From assembly GCA_964244295.1 (NCBI GenBank), contig CAXTIG010000035.1, positions 1 to 64,000 on the forward strand: DNA of 64,000 nt, given 5' to 3'. A model generated the notes under the pieces. The model had not been told where the DNA came from. It saw only the letters and a list, made by a program, of their open reading frames with translations, and made no database searches. Made by a program: the position numbers and the translations under genes. Shown in pieces: positions 8,225 to 17,167 of the stretch (position 1 is the first letter of the stretch; each line of letters begins with the position of its first letter). This DNA comes from JAJAZB01 sp964244295 (GTDB taxonomy: Bacteria > Bacteroidota > Bacteroidia > Cytophagales > Spirosomataceae).

Positions 8225-10707
8225 TTCAACTCCTTCGCCGTCCAGGGCATCACCCGGCCCTGCGAGGTGATCCGGGTCGTGCCCACGGTGCGGCGGCTCA
8301 CCGGCCCGGCCTCGTTGCCCCACTCGTTGCGGATGTAGGTCAGGATGGCGGTGATTGCGGCGTCGTCCATCGTCGAATGGGCGGGCATCACGGGGAGAAT
8401 GTCGGGTACGTCGTACACCCGTTTGGCCACCTCTACCGGCCCTTCCATGCCGTGCAACAGGATGAGCGCCAGCCGCTTTTCATCGCCCAGCACCCAGTCG
8501 GAGCCGATTAGGGGCGGGGCGAAGCGGGGCAGGCCCGCTCCGTCGGTGCCGTGGCAACCGGCGCAGGTGCTCAGGTAGTGCTGCCGCCCCAGGGCCACGA
8601 TTTTTTGGTCTTCGGCGCTCAACGGGTTTTTGGCGACCACCCGAACGTCGTCGGCCCGGTGGCCGGGCCACTCGAAGAGGGACGATAGCGCCTGCAACCG
8701 CGAGGGATCCGCCGCGCCGTCAGTGCGGGTCAGCAACCGGGGGGCCGAGGCGAGGGAAATGGGGTTCCGTTTGCCGCTGCTACCCATCGCCAGACCCGTG
8801 AGCGCGGCTTTTTCCCGCCACCCCAGGGTGGGTTGGTCGAGTAGCGTGAGCAGGGCCGATAGCTCGGCGGGATTGCCGTTGCGGACTACTGCCGAACTGA
8901 GCGTTTCCAGGAAAATTTCCCGGAACGGCTCTGGTTTTTGCCAGGAAGGGGCCTGCCAGAGGGTTCGCAAAAAATTGAATTCCTGACGAAAAAGACTACT
9001 CATCACCGCGTCGCGAATCAGCGCCGAACTGCCGTACCGATCCACGATCCCCGCCAGCAAGGGCTGGGCGGCGTTGGGGTCGAGGGCCTGGGCCGTGAGT
9101 GCCATCTGGAGGATTTGTTCAACGGGCGCCTTTTCCCCTTCCCGCCTCAACCTTTCTCCCAGTTTCGCCCGAACCGATTCATCGGTTTTCGCTACCGGCT
9201 CCAGCAAGCGCAGGGCCGTGGTTCCCACGAGTACATCCGGGTCCGAAACCAGACTCAGCAACAGGACAGGGTTGCTGGCATTCAGCCCATCGAGCGTCCA
9301 GAGGGCGTGGAAACGGGCGAGGGGATTGGCCCCGGTCCGGGCCAGGTCAGCCAGGGCCGGAAGCACGCGGCGGTCGGCGCGTTCCACGAGCAGGCGTTGG
9401 GCCAGGTCGCGCAACCCACCGTCGGGATTTCCCAATTCCCGCACCAGTTCTGCCGAAGGAGCTTTTGACCAGTTCCGGGTTTTCGGGGCTTGCCAGGTCG
9501 AAGGCACAATTCGCCAGATGCGCCCCCGGTGAACGGGTTGCGCCAGCTTGCGGGCGAGGGTTTGCTCGCGTAGGTAAGGCGTCACGTAAGCTCCGTGCTG
9601 AATCAGCCCCCGGTACATATCGGCTACGTACAGCGCGCCGTCCGGCCCGGAAGCGAGGGACACCGGGCGGAATCGCTCGTCGGTCGAAGCCAGAAATTCA
9701 CGACCGGGGTGCGGGTCTTTGGCGGTTAAAAGCGGGCCATCGGCCACTACCACGTTGCGTTTGACGAGGTTCCCGGCGGGTTCGCACACGAATACGTTGC
9801 CTCTAAAATCAGACGGCAGCGCCGTTCCCCGGTACACCAGCGGCGAGCAGGCGGCGGTAAATTCGAGCAAGCGCCCGCTCGAATCGAGCGTGCCGGGGAT
9901 GTAGCCCCGGTTGACGGCGGGCGTGGGGCGGATGGGATACACCCGGCGGTCGATGGTCAAGCCCTGGTCGATGCCAGTGGTGGGGCGGTGGTTTTTGTTG
10001 CGCCAAAGGGTGTTGGGCGGCACTAGGTCAGCGTGGAGTTGCGACCAGTTGTAGTTGTAGTGCAGTCGGCCCGCGTCGTCGTGACTGAGGCCCCACTGCC
10101 CGCGAAATTCGGTGCTGTCGCGGAGCCACTTCTCGCCGCTCAGGCGGTAGCGAAAGCGGGATTTGGCGTTGTAGTACCAATTGTCGACGCCCCGCCAGAG
10201 GCCGTTCCCGGCGTGTTCGGGCAGGGCACTGCCCGCGTAGTCGGGGTCGATGAGGATTTTCGAGTCGGCCCTCAGGTCGTGGTTGCGATCTTGCGTGAGC
10301 CACAATCCTCCGTTCTCGGCGACGAGCGCCCCGCCGGGCACCAAAGCCAGGGCGCGGGGCATGACAAGGTGGTCGAGGTACACGGTGCTGACGTCCATCC
10401 GTCCGTCGCCGTTGCGGTCTTCCAGCACCGAAATCCGGCCCGTGGGTTTGGCTTCATCGCCGTCGAGGGTGGGCATGAAGCCGCGCATTTCCACCACCCA
10501 CAGCCGCCCGTCGGCGTCGAAGGTCATCACGACGGGGTCCTGCACGAGCGGCTCCGCCGCAACAAGTTCGATGCGCAGACCCGGTTCGAGCCGAAATGTG
10601 GCCAGTTCCTGCGCTGGCGTGTGGACGGGCGACGGGTCTTCGGGATCGCTGGCGGCACCAAGCAGGCCCAGGCTGAGCAGGCAGAGGAAAAAAAAAGGCT
10701 TACGCAT
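8203..10707 (-). CDS. Propeller/HEAT/cytochrome c protein (PVC-type dehydrogenase family)
   Basis: An 834-aa exported protein with signal peptide MRKPFFFLCLLSLGLLGAAS. Residues ~35-390 form a sugar-dehydrogenase-like beta-propeller (FDADGRLWVVEMRGF, SGPDGALYVADMYRG). About 400-680 is HEAT-like helical. About 700-800 is a cytochrome c domain with the haem site CAGCH and a later methionine in VMPAHSTM as probable axial ligand. This order is that of the membrane-bound dehydrogenase/PVC-type haem-binding family, thought to oxidise sugars in the periplasm. The last codons lie in a 30-bp palindrome. Confidence 0.88.
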   Translation of the reverse strand: MRKPFFFLCLLSLGLLGAASDPEDPSPVHTPAQELATFRLEPGLRIELVAAEPLVQDPVVMTFDADGRLWVVEMRGFMPTLDGDEAKPTGRISVLEDRNGDGRMDVSTVYLDHLVMPRALALVPGGALVAENGGLWLTQDRNHDLRADSKILIDPDYAGSALPEHAGNGLWRGVDNWYYNAKSRFRYRLSGEKWLRDSTEFRGQWGLSHDDAGRLHYNYNWSQLHADLVPPNTLWRNKNHRPTTGIDQGLTIDRRVYPIRPTPAVNRGYIPGTLDSSGRLLEFTAACSPLVYRGTALPSDFRGNVFVCEPAGNLVKRNVVVADGPLLTAKDPHPGREFLASTDERFRPVSLASGPDGALYVADMYRGLIQHGAYVTPYLREQTLARKLAQPVHRGRIWRIVPSTWQAPKTRNWSKAPSAELVRELGNPDGGLRDLAQRLLVERADRRVLPALADLARTGANPLARFHALWTLDGLNASNPVLLLSLVSDPDVLVGTTALRLLEPVAKTDESVRAKLGERLRREGEKAPVEQILQMALTAQALDPNAAQPLLAGIVDRYGSSALIRDAVMSSLFRQEFNFLRTLWQAPSWQKPEPFREIFLETLSSAVVRNGNPAELSALLTLLDQPTLGWREKAALTGLAMGSSGKRNPISLASAPRLLTRTDGAADPSRLQALSSLFEWPGHRADDVRVVAKNPLSAEDQKIVALGRQHYLSTCAGCHGTDGAGLPRFAPPLIGSDWVLGDEKRLALILLHGMEGPVEVAKRVYDVPDILPVMPAHSTMDDAAITAILTYIRNEWGNEAGPVSRRTVGTTRITSQGRVMPWTAKELNRYVGQR

Positions 10708-10769
10708 CAGACGGAAATTTGGCCTCTGGGGTCTATTCCCAAAATAAACCGGTCATTTTTCAAGGTTCT

Positions 10770-10865
10770 GTCATCCCGACGCAGGAGGGATCTCGTCGGC
10801 CTTCCGACTTGTTTGCCACGAGTCGAGTGTTCGGTACCCCAACGAGATCCCTCCTGCGTCGGGAT
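10770..10865. repeat. Palindrome, gtcatcccgacg family, third copy
   Basis: The left arm gtcatcccgacgcaggaggg (from 10770) is mirrored by ccctcctgcgtcgggat ending at 10865. It lies in the predicted 5' leader of the cytochrome gene, between two divergent genes, so here it cannot be a simple terminator for a flanking gene. Confidence 0.85.
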
Positions 10866-10972
10866 TGAGAAACTACCGTTTCGGTTGGATGCTTAGTTTG
10901 AGTTAGTGCCTTCGACTGCGACCTTTGGAGTGGGATTGTTCCAAGACGCAATGGCACCGAGCCAACCCAACT

Positions 10973-11004
10973 CAAAGGTAAAGCCCTTTTCGTAAAACCG
11001 GCAA
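10973..11004 (-). promoter_or_regulatory. Promoter TTG-N21-TACCTTTG for the propeller-cytochrome gene
   Basis: On the minus strand a perfect TAnnTTTG element (TACCTTTG, 10973-10980) follows TTG (11002-11004) by 21 nt, the Bacteroidota spacing. Transcription would start near 10966, giving a leader of ~260 nt that contains the 10770-10865 palindrome. A 61-codon minus frame at 10893-11078 spans this promoter and is probably not a gene. I see nothing else in 10866-11086. Confidence 0.6.
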
Positions 11005-11086
11005 TCCTGGGTTTTGAATACCGGCCTGTACTGTCGATAGACTGTGATAGGGAGTTTTCGAGCCAAAAAATAATTCAACGTTCACG

Positions 11087-12997
11087 ATGAAATTCACCGC
11101 TGGCCGGATACGAAATTTCGTTCTTTGCTGGCTGCTGGGCGGCCCCCTCGCCCCGGCTCAAGACCGGACGCTGCAACCTCCCGACCAGCAACGGGTGAAG
11201 AAAATCGCCGCCCTGCTTCCCGTCGCTCCGCAGGGTTTTGGCCCTTCCTACCAACACCGTAGCGTCTGGGATTCGCTCCACGCCGACGCCCGCTACGCGT
11301 CGGTGCTCCGGGTGGCGGATAGTTTACTCCATTCGCCCATCCCACCCTGGAGCGACTCGCTCTACCTCGTTTACACCCGGAACGGCACCCGCCCCGGCGG
11401 CGAACGGATGATGCGGGCGCGAACGGACCGACTGCCCACGCTAGTCTGGGCGGAGTGCTTGCAAAACGAGGGCCGGTACGTAGCGGCCATCGAGCAACTC
11501 CTGGGAGAACTGCTCCGGCAGAAATCCTGGGTGCTGCCCGCGCACGATTTTCGGAATCAAAATTTCCGGGGTCGTCGCTACACGGTCGATTTGGCTTCGG
11601 CCTCGTTCTCGCACGACCTGGCCCAGGCGCTGTTTTTACTCGACGACAAACTGAGCGCAGCCCTTCGGCAGAGAATCCGACGCGAGCTCGAGCGGCGCAC
11701 CTTCCGGCCCCTACTGAAAACTCTCCGCACCCAAAACCCCTACCACTGGTGGCTGAAGGGCACCAACAACTGGAACGCCGTGTGCCTGGCGGGCGTCACC
11801 GGCGCGGCACTCGCCGCGATTCCGGATCGGAACCGGCGGGCTACGTTCGTTGCCTTGGCCGAGCGGTATTCCAAAAATACCCTGCTGGGCTTCGACGCCG
11901 ACGGCTACTGCCCGGAGGGGCTGGGTTACTACGCCTACGGGTTCGGGCATTACCTGCTGCTGCGTGAAAACCTTTGGCAGGCCACGGGCGGCAGGCTGGA
12001 TCTGCTGGCCGATTCCAGCATCCGGAAAATTGCGGCCTACGGGCCGAACCTGGAAATCATCAACGGCGTGTACCCCAACATCGGCGATTCACGGATTGGT
12101 ACTCAAGCCTCGCCGGAAATCCTGTGGTATTGCAGCCGAAACCTGGGCCTCGGCCTGACGCGGTACGACAGCCTGCGGTTCGGGGGAAATACCCAAAACC
12201 TGAGCGCCGACCTGATGAGGGTGTTTCCCAATTCAGCTTCCGCCCGCGACCCCGCCGCCGCCAGTGCCCTGGCTCCGGGGCTGCGCTCGTACTTCCCGAC
12301 GGCGGGCGTGCTCATCGTCCGGCCCGCGCCCGGTTCGGGTTTCAACCTCGGTGTGGCCGTGCAGGGCGGAAACAACTACGAATCCCACAACCACAACGAC
12401 GTGGGATCGTACGCCATCGTGGTCGGTGATGAAATGCTGACGGGCGACCCCGGCGGGCCGTTCGTCTACAACGCCAAAACGTTTGGGCCAGCGCGATACG
12501 AATCCCGGTTGCTTTCGTCCTACGGGCACCCGGTACCGCTGATTTCGGGGCGGCAACAACGGGCCGGGGCAGGGGCGAAAGCGACGGTGCTCAACACCCA
12601 AGTCAGCACGGCGGAGGACGCGCTGACGATGGACCTCAGCCCGGCCTATTTCGACACGGCTCGGGCGCAACTGATCCGGCACTTTGTGTACAACCGGCAG
12701 GATTCGGGGTACTTTAAAATCGAAGACACGGTTGATTTTACTGAAAATCAGACCATCGAAGAAGCCTTCATCACCCGCGCCGATTGGCGACGGGTGGGGG
12801 AGAGTACGCTGGAATTTATCGGGAAACGCGCCACGCTGCTGGCCACCATCGACGTACCCGCCGGGAATGCGTTCAGCGTCAGTTCCGAAACCATCGATGA
12901 AGACGGCCTCACGCCGCCCTTCACGCGGATCGCCATCCGGCTGGCGCAGCCGATTAAAAGCGGGAAGGTGAGCGTGACGTTTCGGGTGGGGAAGTGA
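11087..12997 (+). CDS. Heparinase II/III-like polysaccharide lyase
   Basis: A 636-aa protein with an N-terminal signal peptide ending near PLAPAQ. Residues ~60-370 form an alpha/alpha-toroid (NPYHWWLKGTNNWNAVC, GYCPEGLGYYAYGFGHYLLL). The C-terminal part is beta-rich and carries ESHNHNDVGSYAI, the HxHxD motif of heparinase II/III-type lyases. These enzymes cleave uronic-acid-containing glycans by beta-elimination in the periplasm. No SusCD pair adjoins it, so the glycan is unknown. It is divergent from the cytochrome gene and convergent with the GLPGLI gene (33 bp gap). Confidence 0.85.
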   Translation: MKFTAGRIRNFVLCWLLGGPLAPAQDRTLQPPDQQRVKKIAALLPVAPQGFGPSYQHRSVWDSLHADARYASVLRVADSLLHSPIPPWSDSLYLVYTRNGTRPGGERMMRARTDRLPTLVWAECLQNEGRYVAAIEQLLGELLRQKSWVLPAHDFRNQNFRGRRYTVDLASASFSHDLAQALFLLDDKLSAALRQRIRRELERRTFRPLLKTLRTQNPYHWWLKGTNNWNAVCLAGVTGAALAAIPDRNRRATFVALAERYSKNTLLGFDADGYCPEGLGYYAYGFGHYLLLRENLWQATGGRLDLLADSSIRKIAAYGPNLEIINGVYPNIGDSRIGTQASPEILWYCSRNLGLGLTRYDSLRFGGNTQNLSADLMRVFPNSASARDPAAASALAPGLRSYFPTAGVLIVRPAPGSGFNLGVAVQGGNNYESHNHNDVGSYAIVVGDEMLTGDPGGPFVYNAKTFGPARYESRLLSSYGHPVPLISGRQQRAGAGAKATVLNTQVSTAEDALTMDLSPAYFDTARAQLIRHFVYNRQDSGYFKIEDTVDFTENQTIEEAFITRADWRRVGESTLEFIGKRATLLATIDVPAGNAFSVSSETIDEDGLTPPFTRIAIRLAQPIKSGKVSVTFRVGK

Positions 12998-13030
12998 GCA
13001 AGTCAACTTTGTCACGCTGTGACAGTACGT

Positions 13031-13774
13031 TCAATACCGCAGCGACCAGTACGGATTGCGGTGGGCCTTAATGCTGTCGTCGATGTGGGTTTTAATCAAG
13101 GCATTGTACTGCGATTGAGTGATTTTTTTGCCTTTCATTTTCGGCAAAAGCAGGTCTTTTTCCACCGAACGAAATTCTACCTTCGTGGCCGTAATCACCA
13201 CGTCGCCCTCGTTGAGATCGAGTTCGAGAATCACGCCGGGCAGGCCGAAGTACCGCTCCGGCCCCGCCGGAACGGGGATTTCCTGGGCAAACCAGGCCGT
13301 AATTTTTTGCTTGCGGATGGGGTCTTCGGTGGTGGCTTTCACGCACTGGTACCCGGCCACTTCTTTGATTTGGTTGCCGATTTTCCAGGCGGGCGTCCGC
13401 AGCGAATCATCCAGCAGGTAGGTTTTCCCCAGCATTTCCATCAGGTCGGTCTGGGTTTCTTTCTCAAAATTCCGGGCGATGAGGTAGTCGCGGTTGCGCC
13501 AGGTGTAGGCCCCGTCTTCGCTCTCGGCGCGGTCATTGAGGTACGTGTACACGCTGCGCGTCGGGCTGAAGCTGAGCTTCATTTTTTCTTTCCACTCGTC
13601 GGTGCTGCCCCAGGTATTTTTCGCCCGGTCTTTTTCTTCCTGACTCAGAAAGGTGAGCCGGGCCGTGATGGCCGTCCAGTGCTGAACGCGCTCGTAGGTG
13701 ACGACGCCTTCCGTGTTTTGGGCGAGGGTGTTGAGGGAAAAAAGGAGGAAGAGGAGGGGAAGGAGGGGTTTCAT
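13031..13774 (-). CDS. GLPGLI family protein
   Basis: A 247-aa protein. The ATG at 13772-13774 opens a signal peptide (MKPLLPLLFLLFSLNTLAQ); an upstream extension would be translated from a repeat. The family hallmark is near residue 180 as YFGLPGVILEL. GLPGLI proteins are a Bacteroidota family of unknown role, commonly encoded beside a TonB-like barrel, as here. It follows the barrel gene on the same strand after a 216-bp spacer holding a palindrome, so co-transcription is likely but may be attenuated. Confidence 0.9.
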   Translation of the reverse strand: MKPLLPLLFLLFSLNTLAQNTEGVVTYERVQHWTAITARLTFLSQEEKDRAKNTWGSTDEWKEKMKLSFSPTRSVYTYLNDRAESEDGAYTWRNRDYLIARNFEKETQTDLMEMLGKTYLLDDSLRTPAWKIGNQIKEVAGYQCVKATTEDPIRKQKITAWFAQEIPVPAGPERYFGLPGVILELDLNEGDVVITATKVEFRSVEKDLLLPKMKGKKITQSQYNALIKTHIDDSIKAHRNPYWSLRY

Positions 13775-13800
13775 GGGTTGATTTTTTGGTTTGAACGACT

Positions 13801-13942
13801 CCCCTCCTTGATAAAGGCCACCGTGGCGCGGAGGGGTGCCCCGTAGGGGCGGGGTGGTTTGTCGGTGGATGGGAGTACTTGGCTGGCAACCGCTCAACCA
13901 CCCCGCCCCTACGGGGCACCCCTCCTTAAAAAGGAGGGGAAT
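13801..13942. repeat. Palindrome with a perfect 30-bp stem
   Basis: Arms 13830-13859 and 13896-13925 are exact inverted copies (ggaggggtgccccgtagggg at the left start). They are bracketed by a shorter outer pair, cccctcctt at 13801 and aaggagggg at 13931-13939. It occupies most of the spacer between the barrel gene and the GLPGLI gene. Confidence 0.9.
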
Positions 13943-13990
13943 CGTTGCGGTTCTTTTTCTCAATCGTTGCGGTTCCTTCTCATCTTTTTC

Positions 13991-16816
13991 CTAAAACCCA
14001 CCCCCCCGCCGCATTTGCGCTTTCACGCCGCGCATGTTGTAGGTCAGGCTGAGTAGGAAGTACCGCGCCAGGGTGCGGACGCGCTCCTCGGAAACGAAGT
14101 TCTGCGTGGCCTGTTGCGTGATGCCCTGGTTTTGGTTGAACACGTCGTAAGCCGTCAGGCGAATCTCCGTGCGGTTGGCTTTGCCGAGGTGTTTGTACAC
14201 GGCCAGGTTGAGAATGGGTACGCGCTGGTCGAAATCGAAGCGCCGGTTGATGAAAATCCGGTAATTGAAGTTGGCGTTGAGGTAGATTTTAGCCGGAAAC
14301 TGCGCGTTCATCTCCGCGCCGTAGGTGTAGTTGAAAATGCGCTGGTTTTGGCTGCTGTTGATGGAATACTGCGCGTCGGTCACATTGACGTTGGCGTTGG
14401 TGTAGAGCGTGAATTTCTCGCTGGGTGTGAGGTCGAGGCGCAGGCCGACGCCGACGTTGGTGCTGCGGGTGCGGTTGAGCACGTCGTTGACGAAGGCCAG
14501 GTTGTTGCCCAGGTTGAGCGAGGTGTTGAGGTTGAGGTTGCTCTTCGTTTTTTTCAACGGAAACCCAAAGCCCAGGTACGACCCTACATTCTGCCCGCCC
14601 GAAATATTGGTGGGCCGGGTGCGGGTGATCAGCAGCGTGTCCACGGTCTGGTTGTACACCACCTGGTTGATGTTGTAGCCGTAGTTGACGTTGAAAAACA
14701 GGTTGGTAAAATTGGCCGGGTTGAACTTGCTGAAGCCCAGGTTGAGGCGGTGGGTCAACTGGGGCAGCAGGTCGGGGTTGCCCTCGCGGATGTAGCGCGG
14801 GTTGGAGTTGTCCACCACCGGCTGGAGGTCGCGGGTGGAAGGCAGGCGGACCTCGACGTTGTAGCCGGAGTAGAGGTAGCGGTTGTTTTTGAGGTCGTAG
14901 TTGAGCGATACGTTGGGCACCCAGGCAAAAAACGAGCGGCTTACGTTGGTAAACGTGGCCGAGGTTTGGTCGGTGGCGAAGCGCCCGCGCAGGTTGAACT
15001 GCTGCCCGGCGGCTCCCGCCGACACGTTGAGGCCCTTGTTGGAATACCGGAAACTGGAGCCGAGGCGGTGGTACACGTACTCGTTGGTGTAGTACCGGCT
15101 CAGGGCGGTGTTAAACTGCATTCCCGTGTCGGTCCGGTCGAACACGTCGCGGTCCACCTCGTCGGTACGCAGGCTGAAGTTGTAAAACGTTTCCCAGAAA
15201 AACGTTTTCGAAAGCGGTTCGAGGAAAAACGCGCTCGATTTGAATTCCTGTCGCCGGGTGTCGGTGGCCGTGATTTGATTGAGGTTGACGGCCAGCGGAT
15301 TGCTGACCCCGAAAAAATCATTGACCGAGCGCTGGTCGCCGTTGTTGTCGTTGTGGGTGAGGTTGAACGAGGCGCTCAGGGCCAGGTTGCGGCCTTTTTT
15401 CATGAATTTATGCCGGAAAATCGCCGAGGTCGCCAGGATGCCCGCGTTGGCGCGGGTGGCGTTGTCGATGGTCGTGGTGCTGTTCAGAATCTCGTTGCGC
15501 GTGTAGGTTTGATCGGCGTGGTAGCGGTCGTTGCCGGTGTTGTAGCGACCGTTGCCGATCAGCACGAGCGTGTTGAGCGTGTCGATGGTTTTCTCAAAAC
15601 GCAAGCCGCCCCGGTGGTTGCCGCTGAAGGTGCCCCGGCGGTTGGTTTCGGCCAAGGTGAAGCTGCCGTTTTGCAGAAAATTAGTCCGGTTCAGCGTCCC
15701 GTCCTGGGTTTGGTTCGACTGGTTGAAAAAGTAGTTGGAACTGAGCTTGGTTTTCTTGGTGTCGTAGTTGTAGTTGATGCCCCCGGCGAAGTTTTCGGAA
15801 AAACCCCGGCCCGAACGCCCCGAAATCGGGATGGTCAGGCTTTCGTCGTCGTCGCCGCCGAAGAAGATGGAGCGGCCCCCGCTGCTGAAGCTAAAGTCGG
15901 CATCGTCGTTCCAGTTGAAGGACTGGCTGCCGCGAAAATCCTGGTAATCGTCAAACGACACGCCCGTCTGGTTGGTGTTGTTGCCTAGGGCGATGATCGA
16001 AAACTGGTTTTTGGTATTGAAGCGGTTGTAGTTGCCTTTCACTTCGCTGCGTGCCCCGCCCGTGCCCCCGTCGAGGCCGCCCCCGGCGGTGATTTTGCCA
16101 AAGCCGCCTTTGCGGGCGCTTTCTTTCAATTCGAGGTTCACCGTTTTTTCCTTGCGCCCGTCGTCCACGCCCGTGATTTTCGACTGTTCTGATTTGTCGT
16201 TGAAAATCTGGACTTTGGCAATCGCGTCGGCGGCGAGGTTTTTAGTGGCGAGTTTGGGGTCGGTGCCGAAAAAGCTCTTGCCGTCCACCGTCACTTTTTT
16301 CACGTCCTGACCCTGGGCCTTGATGCCCCCGTCCTGGTCGACCACCACGCCGGGGAGTTTGCGGAGCAAGTCCTCGACTGTCGCACCGGGCGGGACTTTA
16401 AACGAACTGGCGTTGTACTCGACCGTATCGCCCCGGATGGTGAGCGGGGCTTTCGCCGTGCGGATCACCACTTCGAGCAGTTCCTTCGCGATGGGCTTGA
16501 GTTGCAATGCGCCGAGGTCTACGTTGCCGTCGTCGGTGGGCACGATGTCGCGCTGGATGGGAAGGCACCCCACAAACGTGATTTTGAGCAAGTACGGCGT
16601 TTTTTTGAGGTTTTTAAACTCGAAAAAGCCCTTCTCGTTGCTGCGCCCGTAGCTGGCCAGGGTCGAATCTTTCGGCAGGAGCAGCATCACCGTGGCCCCG
16701 GCCTGCGGGACGTTGGAGGTATCCACGACGGTACCCCGAATGGTGAGGCGGGTGGAAGTTTGGGCAAAGGCAGACAGCCCGAGGAGTAGGAAAAAAGCCA
16801 GGAAGACGTGTCGCAT
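13991..16816 (-). CDS. TonB-dependent receptor-like outer-membrane barrel
   Basis: A 941-aa protein with signal peptide MRHVFLAFFLLLGLSAFAQ. It then has a carboxypeptidase-regulatory-like domain (about 25-110), a plug-like region (VEDLLRKLPGVVVDQDGGI, about 145-230) and a large C-terminal barrel rich in Tyr/Asn strands, ending MRRGGGF. It fits the outer-membrane beta-barrel family paired with GLPGLI proteins. No clear TonB box was identified. The cargo is unknown. Confidence 0.9.
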   Translation of the reverse strand: MRHVFLAFFLLLGLSAFAQTSTRLTIRGTVVDTSNVPQAGATVMLLLPKDSTLASYGRSNEKGFFEFKNLKKTPYLLKITFVGCLPIQRDIVPTDDGNVDLGALQLKPIAKELLEVVIRTAKAPLTIRGDTVEYNASSFKVPPGATVEDLLRKLPGVVVDQDGGIKAQGQDVKKVTVDGKSFFGTDPKLATKNLAADAIAKVQIFNDKSEQSKITGVDDGRKEKTVNLELKESARKGGFGKITAGGGLDGGTGGARSEVKGNYNRFNTKNQFSIIALGNNTNQTGVSFDDYQDFRGSQSFNWNDDADFSFSSGGRSIFFGGDDDESLTIPISGRSGRGFSENFAGGINYNYDTKKTKLSSNYFFNQSNQTQDGTLNRTNFLQNGSFTLAETNRRGTFSGNHRGGLRFEKTIDTLNTLVLIGNGRYNTGNDRYHADQTYTRNEILNSTTTIDNATRANAGILATSAIFRHKFMKKGRNLALSASFNLTHNDNNGDQRSVNDFFGVSNPLAVNLNQITATDTRRQEFKSSAFFLEPLSKTFFWETFYNFSLRTDEVDRDVFDRTDTGMQFNTALSRYYTNEYVYHRLGSSFRYSNKGLNVSAGAAGQQFNLRGRFATDQTSATFTNVSRSFFAWVPNVSLNYDLKNNRYLYSGYNVEVRLPSTRDLQPVVDNSNPRYIREGNPDLLPQLTHRLNLGFSKFNPANFTNLFFNVNYGYNINQVVYNQTVDTLLITRTRPTNISGGQNVGSYLGFGFPLKKTKSNLNLNTSLNLGNNLAFVNDVLNRTRSTNVGVGLRLDLTPSEKFTLYTNANVNVTDAQYSINSSQNQRIFNYTYGAEMNAQFPAKIYLNANFNYRIFINRRFDFDQRVPILNLAVYKHLGKANRTEIRLTAYDVFNQNQGITQQATQNFVSEERVRTLARYFLLSLTYNMRGVKAQMRRGGGF

Positions 16817-16863
16817 ACGCGGCGGGATGGGAAGGGTTGATAAGGAAAAAGGAGTCGAGCGGC

Positions 16864-16871
16864 CAAAACTA
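16864..16871 (-). promoter_or_regulatory. Promoter -7 element TAGTTTTG for the barrel gene
   Basis: A perfect TAnnTTTG match on the minus strand, about 48 bp before the start codon. No TTG is seen at the usual distance. Just upstream, at 16880-16897, is an AT-rich palindrome (tttagtt / aactaaa) that could be an operator. The rest of 16817-17167 holds only the palindrome at 17034-17143. Confidence 0.45.
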
Positions 16872-17033
16872 CCGGATTCTTTAGTTTTTTAACTAAACGA
16901 ATAGTTAAAATTTGTGAACGGGGTTTTGGGCACGTTGAGGAACGCGGGAAAGACGCAGAATGGGGGAGGGGGTTGCACGAGCGAGGGGAGATTTTTCCGA
17001 AAATCGCCCTTACACAATGAAAAAAATCCGACT

Positions 17034-17143
17034 GTCATCCTGGAAGGACCCGCGCGGCGTCCGCTCGTTGGACTACCGTTCCCCTTTCAGGAAACTGAAC
17101 GGTAGTCCAACGAGCGGACGCCGCGCGGGTCCTTCCAGGACGA
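17034..17143. repeat. Palindrome with a perfect 40-bp stem
   Basis: Arms 17041-17080 and 17098-17137 are exact inverted copies around a 17-nt loop; the left arm begins tggaaggacccgcgcggcgt. The outer flanks (gtcatcc / ggacgac) pair with one mismatch. The module gcggacgccgcgcggg recurs in the different repeat near 19.7 kb. Confidence 0.95.
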
Positions 17144-17167
17144 CACGGTTTAGTTTGGAATGACACC

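Noticed and set aside
10893..11078. A possible 61-aa gene on the minus strand before the heparinase-like gene
   Set aside because: A strong promoter match lies inside it, and the product has no recognisable feature.
14114..15988. A 624-codon open frame antisense to the TonB-like barrel
   Set aside because: Val/Gly/Glu-rich shadow of a real gene with promoter and GLPGLI partner on the other strand.
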